A DNA stretch of 64,000 nt from Beaufortia kweichowensis (taxonomy: Eukaryota; Chordata; Actinopteri; Cypriniformes; Gastromyzontidae): positions 2,841,492 to 2,905,491 of the forward strand of contig CM032808.1 in the NCBI GenBank assembly GCA_019155185.1. The letters run 5' to 3'. A model generated the notes under the pieces. That model made no database searches and was not told where the DNA came from. It saw nothing but the letters and a program-made list of their open reading frames with translations. The translations under genes were made by a program, and so were the position numbers. The stretch's first letter is position 1. Every line of letters starts with the position of its first letter. Shown here piece by piece: positions 36,201-48,200 of this stretch.

Positions 36201-39200
36201 ATTGCAGGACCTGTTGCCCAGAATGTACATGGAGGAAAACCTATGAGTAAGTTTAGATTTTAAGTATTAGTATAGATTTTTATTAACTGTAATAGCGACA
36301 TTAATATCTTATAAGTTAACTAAACACAGTTTTTCATTAATCTCAAGACTATGGAGCTGTGTCTGGTATAGCAAATGGACAAGGAGCCAAACCCAACGGT
36401 ATGTCATTTATGAAACGTGTCAGTTTTAAAATTAAAGTTTCAGTCTGTTCACTTGTTGTATTCTGTTATAATACACTTTTTTGTTAACATTCAGGTGCTT
36501 ATGGGAGCAAACAAAATCTACCTAGATATGGACCACCATATGGTATGACCCAGCTGTTGCTTTAAATGAATAAAATCATATTTTTTCTTTATGACCCCAT
36601 AGAATTTAATGTTTTATTGTTGTTTCCAGGTGGAATTGGAATGGGCATGGGAATGATGAACCAGCAAGCAGCCAATAAGAAAGGAGGTACATGGCACACA
36701 TTTACGTATAAAAAAAGATAAAGATGTAAAATTAGATGAAGGATAAAGAACTCAAGTGCAGTTTGAGTTTTATTAAAAAAAGTCAAACACAAAATCACCC
36801 AAAGGGTGATTTTTATTTTGGAAAAATGTGCTGAACTATGATGTTTTCTGTAAAGCTGCTTTGCACTGACGCACATTGTGAATAGTCCTATTTATATGTA
36901 ATTAAATTGTATGTACTGTAAGTCATTGTAGTAAATTTATATAAGGAAATGTTTAATATTTCTGTTCTTTAGGCTCTGGCACTGGGTATGCAGCCACTAA
37001 AGGACAAAATATCAAATCTGGAGGTAAACTTTCTAGCATCTGTAGCTAATTATATCTGGTCATGTAATGGATATATTGTTATTGAATCCAAAATAGATAC
37101 TATTGTTATTATTAGGAAGTAAAAGACATAAATTTAATCCATAATATGTAATTAATTGCCTACAGCATATGGTGTTCCTGCTGGATATCCCAATAGTGGA
37201 GCGGCCAAAGGACCAAAGCCAGGTACTTGGTTTTTATCTTCTTTATATTAGCCTGTCAATAACATCAATAGTTTAAACTAAAGAAAACTTGTTTGTTTAC
37301 AGGATATGGAGGAGCAGCTCAAGGACCTAATGCTGGTAAACTATTGGATGGCACAGTTTTTGCATTTGTCCTTAACAGGCATTTATGCAAACCAAGTAGT
37401 AGACTTCTATTTGCACAATACCAAAAAAGATTTAAAAAATAATATTAAAAAAGCAATAAAAAAAAAAAAAAAAAAAATCATTATGGCCATTATTAAAATG
37501 TATATATTTTTTCTCTTATTAGGTTCTTCTTTAGGATATATGGGCTATCCCAATAGTGGGGTCAAGGGACCTCAACCAGGTAAATTCTGTTGCTGATAAT
37601 GGTTCTACTTTATTGGTTGTTTTTCTTTAGTCAGATTTTTAGATTTAACCTGAATTATAATCTGAATCTTAATTATAAATTGAATCGGTGTTGGGTCTGG
37701 TCTACAGGGTATGGTGCAAAGGCTGGATACTCCAATGGACAAGGAGCCAACCCCAACGGTAAACTACATATGATCATAGCTATTATAAAATAAATGTTTT
37801 CCTCTCTAATTGGAATACCCAGATCGGATTAGTCATGTACAAATTTTGTTTGTGTGTGATAATGGTTTTACCTTGCTCGTTGGATTTCTTTTCGACACCA
37901 TCTGAATTTTATGGGTGTTGGGTCTGGTCCACAGGTTATGGTTCAAAGGCTGGATACGCCAATGGACAAGGAGCCAACCCCAACGGTAAACTACATATAA
38001 CCATTGCTATTATAAAATGAATATTTTTGTCTCTAATTGGAGGAAATGAAGCAGATGAGCCATGTTCAATTTTTCTTGGTGTGCGATACTGGTTCTCCCT
38101 TATTTGTTGGATTTCTTTAGTCACATTTTTAGATACCATCTGAATTTTATGTGTGTTGGGTCTGGTCCACAGGGTATGGTGCAAAGGCTGGACACTCCAA
38201 TGGACAAGGAGCCAACCCCAACGGTAAACTACATATAATCATTACTACAGTATTATAAATAAATATTTTTGTCTGTAATTGGAGGAACCAGAACAGATGA
38301 GCCATGTTCAAAATGGTTCTACTTTATTTGTTAGATTTTGTCTGTCAGATTTTTTTATACCATCTGAAATTTTGTGTTGGGTCTGGTCCACAGGGTATGG
38401 CGCAAAGGCTGGATACTCCAATGGACAAGGAGCCAACCCCAACGGTAAACTAAATATAATCATTACTACAGTATTATAAATAAATATTTTCGTCTGTAAT
38501 TGGAGGAACCAGAACAGATAAGCCATGTTCAAATTTTGTTAGTGTGTGATAATGGTTCTACTTTATTTATTAGATTTCGTCAGTCAGGTTTTTGTATACC
38601 ATCTGAATTTTGTGTTGGGTCTGGTCCACAGGGTATGGTGCAAAGGCTGGATACTCCAATGGACAAGGTGCCAACTCCAACGGTAAACTACATATAATCA
38701 TTGCTACAGTATTATAAATGAATATTTTCATCTCTAATTGAAGGAACCAGATTAGATGAGCCATTTTCAAATTTTGTTGGTTTGTGATAATGGTTCTACC
38801 TTACTGGAAGGATTTCTTCAGTCAGATTTTTGTATACCATTTTAAATTTTGTGTTGGGTCTGGTCAACAGGGTATGGTGCAAAGGCTGGATACTCCAATG
38901 GACAAGGAGCCAGCTCCAATGGTAAACTACATATAATCATTGCTACAGTATTATAAATGAATATTTTCATCTCTAATTGGAGGAACCAGAACAGATGAGC
39001 CATGTTCAAATTTTGTTAGTGTGTGATAATGGTTCTACTTTATTTATTAGATTTCATTAGTCAGATTTTTGTATACCATCTGAATTTTGTGTTGGGTCTG
39101 GTCTACAGGGTATGGTGCAAAGGCTGGATATTCCAATGGACAAGGTGCCAACTCCAACGGTAAACTACATATAATCATTGCTACAGTATTATAAATGAAT

Positions 39201-42200
39201 ATTTTCGTCTAAATTGAAGGAACCAGATAAGATGAGCCATTTTCAAATTTTGCTGGTGTGTGATAATGGTTCTACCTTACTGGAAGGATTTCTTCAGTCA
39301 GATTTTTGTATACCATTTTAAATTTTGTGTTGGGTCTGGTCTACAGGGTATGGCGCAAAGGCTGGATACTCCAATGGACAAGGAGCCAACCCCAATGGTA
39401 AATTAAATATAATCATTGCTGTAATAAAATGAATTATTTCGTCTCTAATTGGAGGAACCAGAGCGGATGAGCCATGTTCACATTTTGTTGGTGTATGATA
39501 ATGGATAACCTTATTGGCTGGACTTCACCATCTGAATTTCATGTGTGTTGGGTCTGGTCCACAGGTTATGGTGTGAAGGCTGGATACTCTAATGGACAAG
39601 GAGCCAACCCCAATGGTAAACTACATACAATCATTGCTGTTATAAAATGAATATTTTTGTCTATAATTAGAGAAACCAGATTTGAGGAGCCATCTTTAAA
39701 TTTGGTGTGATAATGGTTCTACCTTACTGGAAGGATTTCTTCAGTCAGAATTTTGGATACAATCTGAATTTTGTCGTCTGGTCCACAGGGTATGGCGCAA
39801 AGGCTGGATACTCCAATGGACAAGGAGCCAACCCCAGCGGTAAACTACATATAATCATATTATAAAATTAATATTTATCACCTCTGATTGGAGAAACAAG
39901 AGCGGATAAGCCATGTATGAATTTTGGTGGTGTTGGTGATATTAGTTCTACCCTATTTGTTACATTTCTTGAGACAGATATTTGGGTATAATCTGAATTT
40001 TGTGTTGGGTTCTGATCCACAGGGTATGGCGCAAAGGCTGGATACTCCAATGGACAAGGAGCCAACCCCAACGGTAAACTATATATAAGCATTGCCATTA
40101 TAAAATTAATATTTCACTTTTAATTTGAGGAACCAGAGTGGATGAGACATGTTCAAATTCTGTTGGTGTTGGTAATAATAGTTCTACCTTACTGGTAGGA
40201 TTTTTTCAGTCAGATTTTTGGATACAATCTGAATTTTGTGTTGGGTCTGGTCCACAGGGTATGGCGCAAAGGCTGGATACTCCAATGGACAAGGAGCCAA
40301 CCCCAACGGTAAACTATATATAAACATTACCATTATAAAATTAATATTTCACTTTTAAATTGAGGAACCAGAGTGGATGAGACATGTTCAAATTCTGTTG
40401 GTGTTGGTAATAATAGTTCCACCTTACTGGTAGGATTTTTTCAGTCAGATTTTGGATACAATCTGAATTTTGTTTTGGGTTTGATCCACAGGGTATGGTG
40501 CAAAGGCTGGATACTCCAATGGACAAGGAGCCATCCCCAACGGTAAACTACATGTAATCATTGCTATTATGAAATTAATAATCCCAAATTTAATTTGAGG
40601 AATCAGATTGGAAGACCATGTTTAATCCTATTGTAAAACAGCCAATGCTTTGTGCACACCTGTAAGTGGCTATCAAACAAAGAATGAAGGATGTTTTAAA
40701 CATATATTCTGGTGACTTGACAGTTCATCTCTGGATCAGTCTTTAGTGTCTGACACAAAGGGTAGACATATGAACAGACTGTTTGTAGGGTGAGAGGAGT
40801 CCCTTATGATTCTGCTTTGTTAGTAATGTAAGCTGTGTTCTTCTTCCACCTCAAGTCTTTGCAGATGCTGGTGCTAAGGAATTTACAAAAAGTCCTGAAC
40901 ACAGTAGAAGTTGGCAGAATTAGAGCCTAAGTAGATGGGTAACCAACTTTCTCTCTCCAGGAGTTATTGGGAAAATTAGTTGTTAGAGCTGTCTGCCCCC
41001 TAAAGTATAACAGGCATTTCAATTAGTGCCCAGTTTACAGTTGTTTCCCACCAACAAGCTGTATTTTGGGCACTGAACAGGGCAGTGGTTGCAGGTGTAG
41101 GGGGGCTACAAGGTATTGGTTGGGTGGTCAACAGCGAGTACATGAAACCTCTTTCAGTTTTGCCAAATTTCTAAGAAATGTGTCATCTTTAGCAGAGTTT
41201 TTTTTTACAGTATTTATTTTCTGTTTCGCAAGAGGGACAGGGGTTGCATTTAACTTTGGATCTACATTATCTGAACCACACTCTGAGGACATACTGGTTC
41301 AAGATCAAACATTTAAACACATTGTGTCTCAAATCCAGTTAGGAGATTTGTTTACCCATAGGAGATTTTACCCATTTTATCACAGGAAGTTTGCTGGGGG
41401 AGCGTACCAGTATTGAGTTCTTATTTTTGGCCTGGCCTTGCCAGCTTGCACTTTCACATGGAAGTGCATAGACGCAGCCATGGATCCATTGTGACTGTAG
41501 GGCATCTGTGTGCTAATCCTAGTTCAATCCAAAGCATTATCTGTTGAACATTGAGATGTTATTCTTGTTAGTTTGAGGTTACAAGGTCTAATCCTAAACC
41601 TCAAGAAAAGTGTTCTTGTGTTGGCAGCCTCAGACTGGACCAGGGTATTCTAGTCATTTTTGAGTTATAAGAGTTAAGTAAGCGTATAAACTGACTCAGA
41701 CCTTTTTTTACAGGATATGGAGGAGCTGCCAAAGGACCTAATGCTGGTAATCTATTGAATGGCACAGTTTTAAGCAGTTTTAAGCATACTTAAAAGTGTA
41801 CACAGTACTATACTTAACAGGCGTTTACTGTATGCAAACCAAGTAGATAAAAGATAAGAAAGATTTGAGCAACCAAGGACATTTTAAAAATCATGATGGC
41901 TGTATAAAAATATATATTTATTTAAAATATTTATTATATATATATTTTCTAATTATGTTTTTCTCTAGGAACTATGGGCAATGCCAATAGTGGGGTCAAG
42001 GGACCTAAACCAGGTACATTTTGTTGTTGTTGGTAAAAATAGTTCTACCTTACCAGTTGGATACCATCTGATACCGTCATGTGTGTTGGGTCTGGTCCAC
42101 AGGGTATGGTGCGAAGGCTGGATACTCCAATGGACAAGGAGCCAACCCCAACGGTAAACTACATATAATCATTGCTATTGTAAAAAAGAATATTTTCGTT

Positions 42201-45200
42201 GGTAATTGGAGGAACCAAAATTGATGAACAAAGTTTAAATTTTGTTGGTGTATGATAATAGTCCTCTCTTATTGGCTGGATTTCACCATCTGAATTTTAT
42301 GGGTGTTGGGTCTGGTCCACAGGGTATGGTGCAAAGGCTGGATACTCCAATGGACAAGGAGCCAACCCCAACGGTAAACTACATATAATCATTGCTATTA
42401 TAAAAAATAATATTTTCGTTGGTAATTGGAGAAACCAAAATAGATGAGTAAAGTTTACATTTTGTTGGTGTTTGATAATAGTCCTCTCTTATTGGCTGGA
42501 TTTCACCATCTGAATTTTATGGGTGTTGGGTCTGGTCCACAGGGTATGGTGCAAAGGCTGGATACTCCAATGGACAAGGAGCCAACCCCAACGGTACACT
42601 CCATATAATCATTGCTATTATAAAAAAGAATATTTTCGTTGGTAATTGGAGAAACCAAAATAGATGAGTAAAGTTTAAATTTTGTTGGTGTATGATAATA
42701 GTCCTCTCTTATTGGCTGGATTTCACCATCTGAATTTTATGGGTGTTGGGTCTGGTCCACAGGGTATGGTGCAAAGGCTGTATACTCCAATGGACAAGGA
42801 GCCAACCCCAACGGTAAACTACATATAATCATTTCTATTATAAAAAATAATATTTTCGTTGGTAATTGGAGAGACCAAAATAGATGAGTAAAGTTTAAAT
42901 TTTGTTGGTGTATGATAATAGTCCTCTCTTATTGGCTGGATTTCACCATCTGAATTTTATGTGTGTTGGGTCTGGTCCACAGGGTATGGTGCAAAAGCTG
43001 GATACTCCAATGGACAAGGAGCCAACCCCAACGGTAAACTACATATAATCATTGCTATTATAAAAAATAATATTTTCGTTGGTAATTGGAGAGACCAAAA
43101 TAGATGAGTAAAGTTTAAATTTTGTTGGTGTATGATAATAGTCCTCTCTTATTGGCTGGATTTCACCATCTGAATTTTATGTGTGTTGGGTCTGGTCCAC
43201 AGGGTATGGTGCAAAGGCTGGATACTCCAATGGACAAGGAGCCAACTCCAATGGTAAACAAAATATAATCATTGCTATTATAAAATAATATTTTTATCTC
43301 TAATTGGAGGGACCAGAGCAGATGAGCCCTGTTCAAATTGTGTTGGTCTGTGTGATAATGGTTCTACCAAATAATAATTGTTGTATTTCATCAGTCAGAA
43401 TTTTGTTTTAGATATCACCATCTGAATTTTTGTGTTGGGTCTGGTCCACAGGGTATGGTGCAAAGGCTGGATACTCCAATGGACAAGGAGCCAACCCGAA
43501 CGGTAAACTACATATAATCATTGCTATTATAAAATTATTTTTTTATCTCTAATTGGAGGGACCAGAGCAGATGAGCCCTGTTCAAATTGTGTTGGTGTGT
43601 GATAATGGTTCTACCTTAATTGTTGTATTTCATTAGTCAGATTTTTAGATATCATCTGAATTTTTGTGTTGGGTCTGGTCCACAGGGTATGGTGCAAAGG
43701 CTGGATACTCCAATGGACAAGGAGCCAACTCCAAGGGTAAACAGAAATATAATCATTGCTATTATAAAATTATTTTTTTATCTCTAATTGGAGGGACCAG
43801 AGCAGATGAGCCCTGTTCAAATTGTGTTGGTGTGTGATAATGGTTCTACCTTAATTGTTGTATTTCATTAGTCAGATTTTTAGATATCATCTGAATTTTT
43901 GTGTTGGGTCTGGTCCACAGGGTATGGTGCAAAGGCTGGATACTCCAATGGTCAAGGGGCCAACCCGAACGGTAAACTACATATAATCATTGCTTTCATA
44001 AAATAAATATTGTCGGTTCTAATTGGAGGAACCAGATCGGAAGACCATGTTCAAAGTTATTGTAAAACAGCTGATGCTGTATGCACACCTGTGAGTGGCT
44101 ATCAAACAAATTGCTTATGATTGTGCCTAATGAGGTATTGCCCGATATTACTTGCCAGGCACAGAAAGTGTTGTATTTGTTTCGTACGAATCTGTGGAAG
44201 CCCCTTATCATTATGAATACATTAATGTCATCCCCTGTGATCCATAGGTTATGGTGTTCCTCCTGGTATGTTTAAAGGACCTTATACCAAAGGTGTGAAT
44301 TCAGGTAGAAGATTTTATATATTTGTTATCTGTCCTTTTTATGTTTTATGATATTATGTCCCTGCAATTTTTGTACACTTTTATGACATGCTTCAGTTTT
44401 GTCCGCTTGTATTAAAATTGCTTTGGTTTCTAGGGTATGCACCTGTAAAAAATGGAAATGGGGGTGTTTCTAGTGGAAAGGGACCTAAAGGGGAAACTTT
44501 GAGCCCTGAAGTACAAGGCCATCTTCCCGTATTAGCTAACACGAAGGGCGTTTTGTCGCTAGCTGAACATGAGTCAAGCACAAGATTACCATCAGACATT
44601 TCATCAGTTCTGCAACAAACAAAAGGACCAGGTGCATTACTTCCACAGGGCAAAGCACCAAAACCATGGGCACCTCATCCTGTTGTACCACAAGAAATGC
44701 CTTCAAATGCATTTGCACAAGGTCCATCCACCTATAAACCAAGTAAAGCTTACAAACCAGTAGCACCTGCACCTGTTGTCCCGCAAAGCAAAGCTTTCAA
44801 ACCAGTTGCACCCATAGTATCTCAAGCAGAAGCAGAGTCAACCTTCGTTCATCAAAGGAAAGCTCAAAAACCACTTCCTCAGGTTCCACAGACTGTTGCA
44901 CTATCGCCAGAGCAAGCCATTCCACAGGAACAAAGCACAGGACAGGTGGTAGCACAACCAATTACTTCACAAAGTGGTATTTCTTCAATGGCATCTCTGG
45001 CACAGGGTCCACAGTCAAAGGCTTCAAAACCAGCACTAGAGACACTGCAAATTTCACCAGCTTTTCAACCAAACCAGGCTTTGACTCAGCTGATGAATCC
45101 ATCGACAACAAATACTGGTACGTGTCTATGGTTTAATACATAACTAATATGGCTATCATGGTAAATGTGTTTTATTTCGAAATAAGGAAACAAAGGGGGG

Positions 45201-48200
45201 TAATTTGTTAAGTTTGTGTGCCGTGATCTACAGAACTCGTTGGTCTGGAAAAACGTAATGGACAGCAGCAGGCAGCTAAACCAGAAAAGCCTGGTAATTC
45301 ATAACTGTTAAATCAATACATAACATTAAAATACACTAAATCATAACATTGAATGCATAGAATGTCGGCTTATTGGTTTGTTTCGGATGATTACAAAATG
45401 TTTAATGGATCTATTGGGCATTTTAGACTGTAGACCTAATGGACAGTGGATCAAACTGCCAAGTCCTGGTAATTCTTGTTACCATTTATATATTTTTATC
45501 TAAAAGAATACACTTTTTGTCATTAAATAAGTCAAAGTATTTGCCAAACATTTTTTTGTTTAAAACAGTCAGTCTGAAACTAATAATGTAATTTGTCTGC
45601 AGGGTCGATGTACCCCAAACAAAATGGAGCAAATCCATCACAACCAGGTAAAGAATATATTCTATAAACAGTGATGGAAATGGCAAAGATTCACTGGTGG
45701 GACTCTAGTTGGAGACTTCCCACTATATTTATTTACAATTTGCATAGCTAGCACCAGGTGGCTATTTAATGAATAAAATGAAAATCACACATTTCACGAT
45801 CCCCCGTTTAGTCTCCGTTCCCTGGATTTCCATTTCAACTTTCAACCTAACCAAGGCTGACACTGACTACACACAGCCATTGAATGTTGTGATTAACCAC
45901 TTTGGATTGAGTTTTTTTTTTTAGAAAAACATGTATTCTTATACACTAAGGCAGCTGATTTTCTGTCATTTGTTCTGTAATTAGCCTTTGGTGCAGGAGT
46001 GAGTGGTTATCCTGTCCCTGGCACGAACAATGGATACAACGGTAAATCACTGCACAAAACCATTTTTATTGATTTATTACATATTTATTTTTAATAACAG
46101 AATAATAGAAAGATAATAGAAAGTATAGAAAAAAATGTAAACAAAAAAATTACATCACATATGCATTTAATTAAGATCTATCTGTTGGTCTGTCTGTCTA
46201 GCATATGGTGCTGGTCATGGGTCTTATCCAAGTGCAGAATATGGAAATGGATATGGAAATGGTAAGAAATCCTAGTACTTATAATACTTGTCATTTATAG
46301 TAAAATGAGACTCCATGCTATACACACCATTCCTACTGAGACTGTATAAACATTGATATTTCTTCTGTGAATGTTTAAGGTCAAGTTGGCCCTAATGGAG
46401 CTGTGAAAGGCAAACCTGGTAAAACCACAAACACAATTACTACTTTATCTTTTTTGCTACCTCTATAATACTGTAAATACAAAATAGCTATTTATACACT
46501 ATATGATTAAATTTAATTGTAAGTAAAGCTTAACAAAAGGGTACAAACTGTATTTAAAGTGCTTTAATAATACTAAAACACATAAGCAGAGTGCCGTCAA
46601 TTTATTGCTTTTTGCAACATAATTATATGTTTCCTGTCTTTATTGCTGCTGGACAATTAGATGAAAAATATATGCTAATATAAATGTTGACGTACAGAAT
46701 CTCTTTTAATATATCTTTCTGTGACAGCTGGTCCTCAGGGTGGGCTACCAACAGGATTGGGATTCAAAGGACAGTCCAAAAATATCCCAAAATATGGTAA
46801 ATGTCTTTGCTGCATGATACTGGAATCAGTTGTATTGGAACGCATTGTTAACCTGTCCCACTGTTCTGTGGCATAACAGGCATAGGAGGACGGCCATTTG
46901 GTGGTTCCCCTAATGGATATCAAAGTAACCCCTTTGGAAAATATGGTATGACTTGATTTAATAAATTTAGAAACATGTTTGTTTTGTAAGATTGGGAGTC
47001 CTGTATGTAATATTTCAATGTTTTAGGTAATGATGGTCTGCAATATGGAAACAAACCCTATAATGCCAAAGCAGGGGGACAATATGGTAAATTTTAATTT
47101 TATTCATATTGCTTATTTGTATATTTCTCAATTTTTCCAGTATGGTAAATGCACATATTAGACAGAGCCAGACTCATACTGTGCACAACCTTTTCTATCA
47201 TTTTATTTTGTCATATATTATTTATATATTCAGCACTTAAATTATTATACATAAGCTTTGTCTGTTTTAATAGTTTAAAATAACAATTCTGCATCTGCAG
47301 GTTTTGGTGGGTTACCCTATAATAAACAACCCCTTGGATACAGTGGTGAAAAACTCTCCGGCAAATATGGTAACTATTTTTTACATTTTAACAAACAAAT
47401 TTGAAAACCATATATTTATCTGTTATAGCGTTTAAAGTAAATATACTTATTTATTAATATAAACTCTCTCAGGGTTTGGTGGTTTTCCATATAGTAGTCA
47501 ATCACTTAGCCTTGGGACTGATGCTAAACCTGGTAAATATGGTAAGAGAAAATTGTGGACAAATAATTACATCACAATCATAACAATATTATAATTACTT
47601 ATGAAAAATGAAGTATGCTCATTATTTATCACTGGGACCCCTAGAATTATTATTATGGAATTATTGAAAATTTGTTTAAAAAAGATATTTTAAGATTATA
47701 ATCTTGGAAACTCGGGTATACTTAAATAAAAGATTTAATAACGCAGTTTTTTAATAACGAAGAATTTTACTAGTCTATGTGTCTTCCAGGTAATCCAGCT
47801 GTGCCATATGAGCTCCTTGGCCCAGTTACAGATGGCCAGTCTGTTGATGGTAAAGTCATTTTCATCTATAATATTATTAATATTTACGATTATTTGCATT
47901 AATATATTTAATTGTAACATCATTGTTTATTACAGCCTTTAATATTCAATTCCAATTTTCCATTCCAATATTTTACAATATCAAAAAATCATTATCATTA
48001 TAGAGGTGTCATTAGAGGCAAATGCAAACACTATTATCAGTCAGATTCACACTAACTTCGGTCTGACTTTTTACATGGTAATAAATATTTTGACGAAAGA
48101 AAAACTATATATGTAATGGCCATTACATTTCTGTCATTAAACTTTTTTATTTAAACAGAAAACAGAAATTTGGAGTCTTTGCACCAAGGCCCTGAGATTG

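Noticed and set aside
38308..40098. Minus-strand open frames with LPLGLAPCPLEYPAFAPYPVDQ
   Set aside because: They are antisense readings of the repeated GYG exons; the same string recurs in each unit and has no independent support.
37708..40542. Elastin or spider-silk-like identity
   Set aside because: There are no VPGVG or poly-alanine blocks. The Gly-Tyr-Gly / Asn-Gly pattern fits calymmin better, although the family call remains from memory.
37708..43971. Regularly spaced near-identical repeats resembling a CRISPR array
   Set aside because: The repeats are 51-nt coding exons with splice sites, and the spacers are conserved introns. The genome is clearly a vertebrate's.
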